From DATFVA01 sp963743325 (GTDB taxonomy: Bacteria > Bacteroidota > Ignavibacteria > Ignavibacteriales > Ignavibacteriaceae), in the NCBI GenBank assembly GCA_963743325.1, contig CAVUOZ010000011.1, forward strand, positions 1 to 64,000: a DNA stretch of 64,000 nucleotides, read 5' to 3'. Shown piece by piece: positions 1-6,860 of this stretch. The notes under the pieces are model-generated. The model worked only from the letters and a program-made list of their open reading frames with translations, did no database searches and was not told the DNA's origin. The translations under genes and the position numbers were made by a program. Position 1 is the stretch's first letter. The number at the start of each line of letters is the position of its first letter.

Positions 1-2
1 TG

Positions 3-155
3 AATGTCAGTACTATTGTTTACGCCCAACTGCCGGCTTTCGATCTCTTTGAAGAAATTTTCAAGCTGCTTCTGCTGATTGCAACCTTCATATTTACAAT
101 CGTAAGGATCCTTGTCCTGCTCAGGAATAAGCAGAAAGATAAGGATACAGGTTGA
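3..155 (+). CDS. C-terminal end of a small membrane protein (cut by window edge)
   Basis: An open frame enters from the left edge and ends at TGA 153-155, giving about 50 visible residues. It contains a hydrophobic stretch rich in Leu, Ile and Phe (visible residues about 20 to 40) followed by a short basic/polar tail RNKQKDKDTG, as in a single-pass membrane protein with a cytoplasmic tail. The start lies outside the window, so neither length nor family can be judged. It is followed after 39 bases by another small gene on the same strand. Moderate confidence that it is coding; function unknown. Confidence 0.45.
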   Translation, partial: NVSTIVYAQLPAFDLFEEIFKLLLLIATFIFTIVRILVLLRNKQKDKDTG

Positions 156-194
156 TCAGGTAGTCAAAATCAATATTCACTATGGAGATATCAG

Positions 195-446
195 TTGAAC
201 AATGATCTCACACTTGCTGAAATGATCGGTTCTCTGATTTTGCAGCACTTACGCTCCCTGAAGCTCATCGATGAACTTGAATTAAGAGATTTTCAAATCC
301 GGAATGACTATAAGGCTCTCAGGTTAATTAATTCTTCCCCTGTATGTGTGCAGCTTCTGATGGAAAAATACTCTCTTTCCGATTCTGCTATCAACACAAT
401 TCTATTTCGTAAAAAAGATCCTAAATCTAAAATTCCTATAGTCTAG
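195..446 (+). CDS. Small hypothetical protein (83 aa)
   Basis: Eighty-three residues from a TTG start; a GGAGA box at 184-188 sits 6 bases upstream, which is why TTG 195 is preferred over the internal ATG at 222. The protein looks helical and charged, with no signal peptide and no motif I recognise; the C-terminal SDSAINTILFRKK segment is basic and could be a small DNA-binding helix, which is speculation. It belongs to a string of short same-strand genes ending at the tRNA-Asp gene, typical of accessory DNA. Three AGTC repeats spaced 11 bp lie just after its stop codon. Confidence 0.5.
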   Translation: MNNDLTLAEMIGSLILQHLRSLKLIDELELRDFQIRNDYKALRLINSSPVCVQLLMEKYSLSDSAINTILFRKKDPKSKIPIV

Positions 447-459
447 CCATCCCCCAACA

Positions 460-492
460 AGTCTATAAACAGTCTATTACCAGTCTCACTTG
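460..492 (+). repeat. Three 11-bp direct repeats starting AGTCT
   Basis: AGTCTATAAAC, AGTCTATTACC and AGTCTCACTTG follow each other without gaps, and a further AGTCTAG lies at 440. The 11-bp spacing places each copy on nearly the same face of the helix, as in operator or recombinase arm-site arrays. They lie 78 bp upstream of the DUF6266-like gene. A second array with the same spacing and the same AGTC start occurs at 2488..2531. Confidence 0.5.
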
Positions 493-569
493 CTGAAGAA
501 TACAGTGACAACCATTTTTCTCTTTTTTACAATTGCACCGCAACCTTAAACAAATAAAGGAGAACTAAA

Positions 570-1259
570 ATGGCTGTACTAAAAGGTTCTGTAATCGGCG
601 AATTAAGCGGCAAATTAGGTAATCTTGCCGCCCGTATCATAGATGGAAGGACCATCCTTGCCCAGCGCCCGGTAAGTTTTAACGTTAGCTATATACCCAC
701 ACTGGTCGAAATTCGGAAGAAATTCGCCGTCACTGGTACTTTCGTTAAAAATCTCATCACTCTTTCTATAGTGTACGAAATCTGGATGAAAGTTAAAGAA
801 TCGGGAATGTCCGCATTCAATTATGCTTTCAAGCAGAATTTCGCTGAATCCTCTGCAGACAAACCCACGGTTGATAATATAATTACCCCGGCTGATGGCT
901 TTGCTTTTAATGTTACAGAGGCCATAGTCGACGCAGATAGTGTGAAAGTTGTGATTGCTCCACTTAACACTACAATGATTGGTGATGATACAGTAGAAGC
1001 GGATATTGTACCAAATGGATTATTATGCTACTACGATCCTCTTGATGTTGAAGATGCTCCTTTTGCAATAACAACTATTACAAAAGCCCCTGTCATCTTC
1101 GATCTCCTCAATCCCATCACTTTCGACATTCCTTTGAATGTGGTTCAGCAAGCTATGGCTGCAAAGTACCAGCATTCAATCCTGTATTTTGCTATGGCAA
1201 CCCGAAACGCTGATGAGGAGCTTATACAATACTCTTATACCTACTCTAAGAACACCTAA
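570..1259 (+). CDS. DUF6266-like protein (229 aa)
   Basis: The start ATG 570 has a strong ribosome binding site (AAAGGAGA, 7 bases upstream). The N-terminus MAVLKGSVIGELSGKLGN matches the pattern of the Bacteroidota family DUF6266, whose members begin with a Gly-rich 'hG.hGxhSGKhGN' segment, and the total length of about 230 is usual for that family. The rest is predicted beta-rich with an Asn/Asp-rich middle; there is no signal peptide or membrane segment. The function of the family is unknown; members often sit among small accessory genes, as here. A rho-independent terminator follows directly. The family assignment rests on the N-terminal pattern and length, so it is moderately secure. Confidence 0.65.
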   Translation: MAVLKGSVIGELSGKLGNLAARIIDGRTILAQRPVSFNVSYIPTLVEIRKKFAVTGTFVKNLITLSIVYEIWMKVKESGMSAFNYAFKQNFAESSADKPTVDNIITPADGFAFNVTEAIVDADSVKVVIAPLNTTMIGDDTVEADIVPNGLLCYYDPLDVEDAPFAITTITKAPVIFDLLNPITFDIPLNVVQQAMAAKYQHSILYFAMATRNADEELIQYSYTYSKNT

Positions 1260-1287
1260 TCCTGGAACTTTCTTAAAGTAGTCCCGG

Positions 1288-1317
1288 GCTTCCTCCTCCC
1301 AGGGGGGAAGCTTTTTT
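1288..1317 (+). terminator. Intrinsic terminator after the DUF6266-like gene
   Basis: Arms GCTTCC (1288-1293) and GGAAGC (1306-1311), extended inward by pyrimidine/purine pairing, are followed at once by six T residues (1312-1317). The hairpin lies 28 bases after the stop codon at 1259. Confidence 0.8.
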
Positions 1318-1377
1318 ATTGTAATCCAACTTTCCATCTATTTTATTTCTCAAGTTCATAACATACATTTGTATGGT

Positions 1378-1575
1378 ATGGGAAAAGATAAATTCTATAG
1401 CGAATTATTCCGCCGGGAAATCCACAAACCAGAACCGGAATACAAGCAAAAAGCTATTGCTGAAGCTCTCTACCGTTTGTACAAACTAGAAAAAGAAAAC
1501 TGTACTTGTATGGTATGTCAGCAGAACCTCAAGAAATTCAAATCCTTCCTGGAACTAAAACTGGATAATAAGTAA
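1378..1575 (+). CDS. Small hypothetical protein with C-x-C-x-x-C
   Basis: Sixty-five residues from ATG 1378 (an in-frame TTG at 1369 would add three). No clear ribosome binding site is visible. The protein is highly charged and helical in its first 40 residues, then carries C42, C44 and C47 in the order C-x-C-x-x-C, which could bind zinc. No fourth ligand is obvious. It lies between a terminator and a palindrome-rich gap in the accessory strip. Function unknown; being a real gene is plausible but not certain. Confidence 0.4.
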   Translation: MGKDKFYSELFRREIHKPEPEYKQKAIAEALYRLYKLEKENCTCMVCQQNLKKFKSFLELKLDNK

Positions 1576-2040
1576 GTATAGTCATTCTGTCGAACCTATC
1601 ACTCTGTTTCACTCCATTCCTTCATTCCGTTTCGCTCCATTCAGTCATTTCGTTCAACACAGTTCGGTTTTATGTCGATACATAAGCGTCAGGGAATGTA
1701 GCTGTTCGCTCCCGCTCACAACTACAGAAGCCATTATGTCCTTTTGTATTTAATCCAATCGATTTGTTGTCATTCTGCTTAAGTCCAATTTTTGCCCCTT
1801 AAAATAAGATGCGGTAAGGCGCTCCTCTCTTAATATCATAGTTATACATTGGTTAATCATTCTGTCTTTAGCATGGTAAAGGCAAAAAGGTGTACCAATT
1901 AAGCTTTGACCAGGCGGCACATCTTTTCGCCTTTACTTCTCTCAGTAAATCTAAATCTAAAAAAAACATTAAGGGGCAAAAATTGTTTTTTTTTGCGGGG
2001 CGGAGTGCCCTGCTTGGACTAATCAAAAAAGGAGACAGAG
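1576..2040. other. Gene-free gap with nested inverted repeats
   Basis: No convincing gene is seen; short frames on both strands between 1868 and 2102 overlap each other and the palindromes. Two nested inverted repeats are present. The outer is a perfect 17-nt pair at 1786-1802 and 1969-1985 (CAATTTTTGCCCCTTAA and its complement). The inner is an imperfect pair of about 20 nt at 1874-1894 and 1913-1937. The right end carries the ribosome binding site of the next gene. Confidence 0.5.
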
Positions 2041-2238
2041 ATGGAGAAAATAAAATCACTTTTCGACCAGTGCCAGGAAATGGACTGGGTTCCCGGGCAT
2101 AACTGCAGCCGGAATAAAATTATCCTGGTAGAGACTCACTCAGTTAATTCACTCCACAATATAGTAATCTACCGTAAAGCAAAATGCAGAATCTGCGGGA
2201 AGATTATTGAACAGTCCGATCCGGAGGGAATAAAATGA
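2041..2238 (+). CDS. Small Cys-rich protein, first gene of a SymE-like bicistron
   Basis: Sixty-five residues; AAGGAG at 2029-2034 is spaced 6 bases from ATG 2041. C11, C22, C49 and C52 (CRIC), with nearby His20 and His39, suggest a small zinc-binding fold. The stop codon overlaps the start of the next gene as ATGA (2235-2238), implying translational coupling. Because the downstream gene resembles the SymE toxin, this protein is a candidate partner or antitoxin, but nothing in its own sequence proves that. No known family is recognised. Confidence 0.55.
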   Translation: MEKIKSLFDQCQEMDWVPGHNCSRNKIILVETHSVNSLHNIVIYRKAKCRICGKIIEQSDPEGIK

Positions 2239-2414
2239 GAGTATATAAAAGCTTTATCCCAAATCAGAGGGACTGCAAAAAAGTTCCGCAGATAAAAATT
2301 AAAAATGAGCAGCTGCTTAATTCAGGTTTTGAGATAGGGAAAGAGTTTGCAGTAATTTACCAGCCCGGGAAAATTACACTCTTACTTGTTGCCACTAAGG
2401 AGAACAATATTTAA
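2235..2414 (+). CDS. SymE-like small protein (AbrB-fold toxin family)
   Basis: Fifty-nine residues; GGAGGG at 2223-2228 is spaced 6 bases from ATG 2235. After a short N-terminal tail the protein reads VPQIKIKN, then LLNSGFEIG, then PGKITLLL. This follows the SymE domain pattern (hP.h.L.G.WL...GF..G..V.V....G.h.h) seen in E. coli SymE, an RNA-cleaving toxin of AbrB fold. Only the domain core is present, without the long N- and C-terminal extensions of the E. coli protein. In E. coli SymE is silenced by the antisense RNA SymR; here the gene is instead the second half of a coupled pair with a Cys-rich protein. Family call is likely; toxicity is inferred. Confidence 0.6.
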   Translation: MRVYKSFIPNQRDCKKVPQIKIKNEQLLNSGFEIGKEFAVIYQPGKITLLLVATKENNI

Positions 2415-2487
2415 TTTATAACATCATGCTTTTCAATCTAACTAACCATATCAACCAATCATTTATCAAAAGGATGTACCGGAAAAT

Positions 2488-2531
2488 AGTCGGTACAAAG
2501 TCGGTACATTGTCGGTACACAGTCAGTGGGA
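2488..2531 (+). repeat. Four 11-bp direct repeats of the form AGTCGGTACAn
   Basis: AGTCGGTACAA, AGTCGGTACAT, TGTCGGTACAC and the decayed AGTCAGTGGGA lie head to tail with exact 11-bp spacing. A TGTACCG just upstream (about 2475) is an inverted match. The array ends about 60 bp from the 3' end of the tRNA-Asp gene, a usual location for integrase arm-binding repeats; an operator for a small repressor is the alternative. Confidence 0.6.
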
Positions 2532-2553
2532 TTTCAGGCCAGTCTTTAAAAGT

Positions 2554-2590
2554 AAAAAGCCCTAATACGGTCTGTATTAAGGCTTTTTTT
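2554..2590. terminator. Bidirectional intrinsic terminator next to tRNA-Asp
   Basis: Arms AGCCCTAATAC (2558-2568) and GTATTAAGGCT (2574-2584) form a long stem with a G-U pair. A run of T follows on the plus strand (2584-2590) and a run of A precedes (2554-2558), so it can end the tRNA transcript (minus strand) and the small-gene transcript (plus strand). Confidence 0.75.
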
Positions 2591-2591
2591 G

Positions 2592-2665
2592 CGGGGTCGA
2601 CGAGACTCGAACTCGCGACCTCCTGCGTGACAGGCAGGCGTTCTAACCAACTGAACTACGACCCC
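2592..2665 (-). tRNA. tRNA-Asp (anticodon GTC)
   Basis: Read on the minus strand the gene starts GGGGTCG and ends CGACCCC plus discriminator G, giving a full 7-bp acceptor stem. The D arm contains TTCAGTTGGTTAGAA, the anticodon arm CCTGC-CTGTCAC-GCAGG with anticodon GTC, and the T arm GCGAG-TTCGAGT-CTCG(T). G as discriminator base fits tRNA-Asp. CCA is not encoded. The 3' end faces the accessory strip 1..2590, the orientation expected if an integrated element uses the 3' end of this gene as its attachment site. Confidence 0.95.
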
Positions 2666-2730
2666 GATTATATAAAAAGACCATCATTTTTAATTTCTTT
2701 TAAGAAATTAAAATTTAATTATTTCTCCCC

Positions 2731-2816
2731 GTCAGGCGTTCTAACCAATCCGTCCCGATTTGTCGGGACGAGACCTCGTCTTCGCTCTGCGAGACGGGCT
2801 GAACAATCAACCCCGA
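2731..2816 (-). pseudogene. Broken 5'-half copy of tRNA-Asp with palindromic insert
   Basis: CAGGCGTTCTAACCAA (2733-2748) repeats 16 nt of the tRNA-Asp D/anticodon region (2635-2650). After about 48 inserted bases the match resumes with CTGAAC and CCCCGA up to the acceptor end. The insert falls inside the D loop and contains the hairpin GTCCCGA-TTTG-TCGGGAC and an imperfect CGTCT/AGACG stem. No 3' half of the tRNA is present, so it cannot be functional. Confidence 0.5.
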
Positions 2817-2905
2817 CTTATCTTATGAACTTTTTCAAAAAAGAGATTCAAATATATGCGAACACTACTCTAAAATCAACTCTTAAATATGAGAAAATCT
2901 TATTG

Positions 2906-4000
2906 TTATTGTCCGAATGAAATACCTACGGCTTTAGCAGCAAATACTGCTTCAGCATCCGGATTTACAAGTTTTTGCCTCGCAATTGCATCCTCTATAC
3001 TGACATTTTTAATTTCGTTTCCTTTGAGAGCAACCATCCTGCCGAATTTTTTCTTACTGGCAAGATCGATAGCAAATGCACCAAATTTTGTCGATAGAAT
3101 TCTGTCAAAAGGAGTAGGACTTCCGCCTCTCTGAAGATGACCAAGCACCGTTACTCTTGTTTCCCGTCCGGTGTTCCGCTGAATTCTATCCGCAACCACC
3201 TCACCGATGCCGCCAAGCTGATTCGGATCGTGTCTTTTTATATCCTGTCCTTTAACAATTAGTTCCCCATCCTGGGCCTTTGCTCCTTCTGCAACACATA
3301 CCAGGCTGAATTTTTTCCCGAGGAGTTCACGTTCTTTTATTTTGGTATAAATCTTTTCCCAGGAGAATGGTATTTCAGGTATCAAAATAATATCTGCTCC
3401 TCCTGCCAGCCCTCCGTTCAAAGCTATCCACCCGGCATATCGCCCCATCACTTCGACAACAATTACCCGGTGATGAGATGATGCAGTTGTATGAAGTCTG
3501 TCAAGAGCCCACATAACTACGTAAACGGCTGAATCATGCCCAAAAGTCATATCTGTAGCTTCGAGATCATTATCAATTGTTTTGGGAACACCTATAACAT
3601 TTATTCCCATCCCGGTAAGTTTATTACAGATATGCATAGTACCGTCGCCGCCGATTGCAATCAGTGCATCAAGGTTCCATGCCTGGTAATTTTTCAATGC
3701 ATCTTCCGATTTATCAAATATTTCAATTTTACCATCACGTTCAACCGGCCAGTGAAAAGGGTCACCTTTGTTCGAAGAGCCGAGAATTGTACCGCCTCTT
3801 GCAAGTATACCTGAAACGTCATCATTCTTTAGTTCTCTTGCTCTGCCTTCAACAAGACCTTCGAAACCATCCAGAATCCCGAATACTGTCATTCCGTAAT
3901 CCTGTGCGGGTTTTGTTACTCCCCGAATAACAGCATTAAGGCCGGGACAGTCACCTCCGCCTGTTAATATTCCAATTCTTTTTACCTTGGTTACAGGCAT
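2906..4000 (-). CDS. pfk: 6-phosphofructokinase
   Basis: Phosphorylates fructose 6-phosphate in glycolysis, in the cytoplasm. The 364-residue protein has the phosphate-binding GGGDCPGLNAV (residues 14-24), GGDG at 117-120 and PKTIDND at 139-145. Gly in GGDG (rather than Asp in GGDD) fits ATP use, while Lys in PKTIDND (rather than Gly as in E. coli PfkA) is typical of the group III 'mixed-substrate' PFKs; the phosphoryl donor should therefore not be assumed. GGAGAAAA precedes ATG 4000. It is the last gene of a long minus-strand run, 115 bp after the lipoprotein gene, and may also have its own promoter. Confidence 0.93.
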   Translation of the reverse strand: MPVTKVKRIGILTGGGDCPGLNAVIRGVTKPAQDYGMTVFGILDGFEGLVEGRARELKNDDVSGILARGGTILGSSNKGDPFHWPVERDGKIEIFDKSEDALKNYQAWNLDALIAIGGDGTMHICNKLTGMGINVIGVPKTIDNDLEATDMTFGHDSAVYVVMWALDRLHTTASSHHRVIVVEVMGRYAGWIALNGGLAGGADIILIPEIPFSWEKIYTKIKERELLGKKFSLVCVAEGAKAQDGELIVKGQDIKRHDPNQLGGIGEVVADRIQRNTGRETRVTVLGHLQRGGSPTPFDRILSTKFGAFAIDLASKKKFGRMVALKGNEIKNVSIEDAIARQKLVNPDAEAVFAAKAVGISFGQ

Positions 4001-4115
4001 TTTTCTCCTTTACTATTTACAGTAAATTCTTGTTTAAAAAATTGATTATTAATAAATATAATACTTTTGAATGACGTTTGAATGTAATAGAAGGAATATA
4101 TTTCATTATTTAGTG

Positions 4116-4550
4116 TTAATAATGATCTTCATACTGAACTTTTCCATCCTCACTAAATTTCTTTTCATATGTCAATCTGCCTTTATCATATTTCTGGATT
4201 CGTTCGATTTTTCCATCCTCGTAATACCTGCTTGATTCCCCGTTAACAATTCCTTTGTCGTAATGGGCAACTATTCTTAATTTACCATCGGGGTAATAGG
4301 CCTTCAGATCCCCCTCCATCTTATCATCCACATAATTTACAGTAGAAGCAACCTTTCCATTTTCAAAAAAATAATTCTGAATTCCGTTCTTCTTTCCGTT
4401 CTCAATTGTCGTTGTAGATTCAAGTTTCCCGCTGTCGTAATAGGTCTTTTCTAAATTACCGTTTTCGGGTTCCTTATCATTTTCCTGGCAGCCCGCAACG
4501 ACAGAAAATACCATAAACAGAATCAGAAAATGCAGAGATATTTTTATCAT
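4116..4550 (-). CDS. YwqK-like MORN-repeat lipoprotein
   Basis: The 144-residue protein has a lipoprotein signal peptide with lipobox SVVAGC (Cys21). The mature part is built from about five repeats of the kind 'YY.dGKl.....y..G...G', the MORN_2 repeat found in proteins annotated as YwqK-family antitoxins; no partner toxin is adjacent, so an antitoxin role is not supported here. It should be anchored in the outer or inner membrane facing the periplasm. GGAG lies about 10 bases before ATG 4550. It lies 83 bp behind the exonuclease gene in the same direction. Function unknown. Confidence 0.75.
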   Translation of the reverse strand: MIKISLHFLILFMVFSVVAGCQENDKEPENGNLEKTYYDSGKLESTTTIENGKKNGIQNYFFENGKVASTVNYVDDKMEGDLKAYYPDGKLRIVAHYDKGIVNGESSRYYEDGKIERIQKYDKGRLTYEKKFSEDGKVQYEDHY

Positions 4551-4633
4551 CCTGTTACTCCATAAAATTCTTCGAATAGTTTGAAATATTAAAAAAATAC
4601 CACTGGAAATTAAAGGCGAATAATTCTTCGAAG

Positions 4634-5323
4634 TTAAATATTCAGATATTCATTCCATATTTTATAAAGCTGATATGTGGCATAAATATCCCCGCCGCAG
4701 TAAACAGCAATGTCTTTTACCCGGCCGGCTTCATAAAGATTTTTTACTTCCATCCCGGAAATTCCTTTGGACTTGGGAGATTCAATTCCAAAGGCATTAC
4801 AGTAAAAATCAAGATTGAATTTTCTTGTTAATCCGAAATATGTAAACTGTTCAAGCAGATCAATATGGGATGATTGATCATATTTTTTACCTACAAGATT
4901 TTTTGAAGGTTTAATTTTAAGCATTGCTGATCTGAGCATAAGGAATGGTGCATCAAAATATCTTCCATTGAATGTTATAACCTGGTCAGCTACATCAACT
5001 ATTCTCCAAAATGATGTCAGCATTTCTTTTTCTGTAACACCCTTGTACTGGATTTTCTTTTCATCGGCTGACCATTCTTCTCCGGAAGTATCATTAAAGT
5101 AGACAAATGATTTTTCTTTTTCTATGTCAAATATCCCTATTGCTACTACACTGGCAGTAAAGGGGTACAGGCTCGTAAACCTGACTGCCTCCTCCCTTTT
5201 TTCCATACGTAACTCTTCAGTTTTTTCTTTTTCCGCATACCGGAGTATATACTCCTGCTGGCTTTCAGTCAGAGAATCAAAAGGATAACAGCAGGTCTCA
5301 ATATCAAAAACAATTCGCCTCAT
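4634..5323 (-). CDS. Predicted 3'-5' exonuclease (PolB-exonuclease-like, RNase H fold)
   Basis: The 229-residue protein shows the three DEDDy-type motifs: DIET at 7-10 (D7, E9), FNGRYFDAPFL at 118-128 (D124), and Y208-C-G-G-D212 near the C-terminus, with an additional D155. This arrangement matches the stand-alone exonuclease family related to the proofreading domain of DNA polymerase B (Pfam DNA_pol_B_exo2). It is expected to cut single-stranded DNA 3' to 5' using two metal ions. No polymerase domain is present. It follows the thioesterase gene by 21 bp in the era-to-pfk run. Biochemical family fairly sure, cellular role unknown. Confidence 0.8.
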   Translation of the reverse strand: MRRIVFDIETCCYPFDSLTESQQEYILRYAEKEKTEELRMEKREEAVRFTSLYPFTASVVAIGIFDIEKEKSFVYFNDTSGEEWSADEKKIQYKGVTEKEMLTSFWRIVDVADQVITFNGRYFDAPFLMLRSAMLKIKPSKNLVGKKYDQSSHIDLLEQFTYFGLTRKFNLDFYCNAFGIESPKSKGISGMEVKNLYEAGRVKDIAVYCGGDIYATYQLYKIWNEYLNI

Positions 5324-5344
5324 AATTTCCCCTAAGGATTGTTA

Positions 5345-5791
5345 TTATTCTTTGATTATTTTTACAGTTCCTTCAAAAGCTTTGACTTTTTCATAAAAGA
5401 ATTCCGGCAAAGGTGTCGATTTACTCGTCTTCGGATCAACGTGGACCACGACACCGGAACCGTCCACAATAATCTCTTTATTTCCGGAATTTTCTATTAT
5501 GTGTTCAAATCCGTATGATGAATTTTTAATATAGGAAATCCTGGTATAGACATTCAATTCATCATCATAACGGGCGTGGCTTCTGTAATTTATTTCATTT
5601 CGTACCATGAAGAATAACCTGCCGTCAGAAAATATGCCGCCTTCAGGCATAAGGCCTGCGGCTTTGATATACTGAAGCCGGGCATGTTCAAAATAATTTA
5701 TATATACTGCATTATTACAAACTCCGAGCATATCTACTTCATTGAAACGGACTGTTACTGTAATTTTATGTTTGAAATCAGAGATTTCCAT
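5345..5791 (-). CDS. Acyl-CoA thioesterase (4HBT, YbgC/FadM-like)
   Basis: A 148-residue single hotdog domain. The N-terminal VRFNEVDMLGVCNNAVYINYFEHAR (split: VRFNEVD, then NNAVYINYFEHAR, residues 14-38) is the signature of the 4-hydroxybenzoyl-CoA thioesterase family, with D20 as the likely catalytic acid. Such enzymes release free acids from acyl-CoA in the cytoplasm; substrate chain length cannot be read from sequence. It starts 2 bp after the threonine aldolase stop, so the two are cotranscribed. It lacks the Tol-Pal neighbours usual for ybgC, so that symbol is not used. Confidence 0.8.
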   Translation of the reverse strand: MEISDFKHKITVTVRFNEVDMLGVCNNAVYINYFEHARLQYIKAAGLMPEGGIFSDGRLFFMVRNEINYRSHARYDDELNVYTRISYIKNSSYGFEHIIENSGNKEIIVDGSGVVVHVDPKTSKSTPLPEFFYEKVKAFEGTVKIIKE

Positions 5792-5792
5792 T

Positions 5793-6827
5793 TTATTTAA
5801 ATACTTCCCTTATAATCTTGCAGGCTTTTTTAGTTTCATCAAAGCTTACATCCAGGTGAGTAATTGCCCTGAGAGAATCAACTTTGCCCACGGATATTAA
5901 CAATCCTTTTTGTTTGCAGGTTTCAATTGCTTTTTCAACTGAAATCCTTTTCGGTCTGAAAATAAGAATATTCGTCTGAACAGCTTCCATATCTATTTCA
6001 AGTGAAGGAATTTGTGAGATAGTCTCTGCCAGCAATTTTGCTTTTCTGTGATCTTCCTCCAGTCTTTCAATATTATTTTTCAATGCGTACAAACCGGCTG
6101 CTGCAATTATTCCCACCTGTCTCATTCCCCCGCCCCACGCTTTTCTTACACGAAAGGCAGCCTTAATAAACTCCCTTGTCCCGCCTATTATTGACCCGAC
6201 CGGGGCACCAAGCCCTTTTGATAAGCAGCAGGAAATAGTGTCAAAATGTTTTGCATATTCTTTTACCGGAACACCTGAGGCAACAGACGCATTCCATATT
6301 CTTGCTCCGTCCAGATGATAGAAGAGATTATATTTTTTTGCCAGTTTACCGAGGGCAGCAATATTATCAAGCGGATGAATGGTTCCACCTGCCCTGTTAT
6401 GAGTGTTCTCCACTTCAATCACTTTTGTTTTTGGCATATAATATGCACTTGCAGGACGAATAAACGGCTCTACCTGTTCTGGTGTAATAACTCCGTATTT
6501 CCCGTCAATTGGTGAAAGCTGAATACCGCTCAATGCAGCCGGTGAACCCGATTCATAGTTAAATATATGAGAATCCCTCTCACAAATCACCTCGTCGCCA
6601 GGATTAGTCAAAACATTAAGAGAAACCTGGTTTCCCATTACACCGCTGGCAACAAATAGTGCAGCTTCTTTGCCAAGCAACTGGGCAGCATATTCCTGCA
6701 GCTCATTAACCGAAGGATCCTCCTGGAATACATCATCTCCCACTTCGGCTTCATACATAGCTTTACGCATTGCCTTCGACGGCCGCGTAACGGTATCGCT
6801 TCTTAAATCAATAAATTTATTCGACAT
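5793..6827 (-). CDS. ltaE: Low-specificity L-threonine aldolase
   Basis: A PLP-dependent fold-type I enzyme that splits L-threonine or L-allo-threonine into glycine and acetaldehyde. The 344-residue protein begins with the family hallmark IDLRSDTVTRPS. It has HLDGAR at 171-176 (Asp binding the PLP ring nitrogen) and the Schiff-base lysine K204 in CLSKGLGAPVGS. Length is normal for the family. It is packed between lnt (33 bp upstream) and the thioesterase (1 bp downstream). Confidence in the family is high; the preferred threonine isomer cannot be told. Confidence 0.9.
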   Translation of the reverse strand: MSNKFIDLRSDTVTRPSKAMRKAMYEAEVGDDVFQEDPSVNELQEYAAQLLGKEAALFVASGVMGNQVSLNVLTNPGDEVICERDSHIFNYESGSPAALSGIQLSPIDGKYGVITPEQVEPFIRPASAYYMPKTKVIEVENTHNRAGGTIHPLDNIAALGKLAKKYNLFYHLDGARIWNASVASGVPVKEYAKHFDTISCCLSKGLGAPVGSIIGGTREFIKAAFRVRKAWGGGMRQVGIIAAAGLYALKNNIERLEEDHRKAKLLAETISQIPSLEIDMEAVQTNILIFRPKRISVEKAIETCKQKGLLISVGKVDSLRAITHLDVSFDETKKACKIIREVFK

Positions 6828-6860
6828 TTTTTGCTACGGTTTTGTTATAATGATATTTAG

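Noticed and set aside
2426..2920. 164-residue plus-strand open frame
   Set aside because: It runs through the tRNA-Asp gene on the opposite strand and the terminator next to it.
4116..4550. Antitoxin function for the YwqK-like lipoprotein
   Set aside because: No toxin-like gene is adjacent, and the family name alone is weak evidence.
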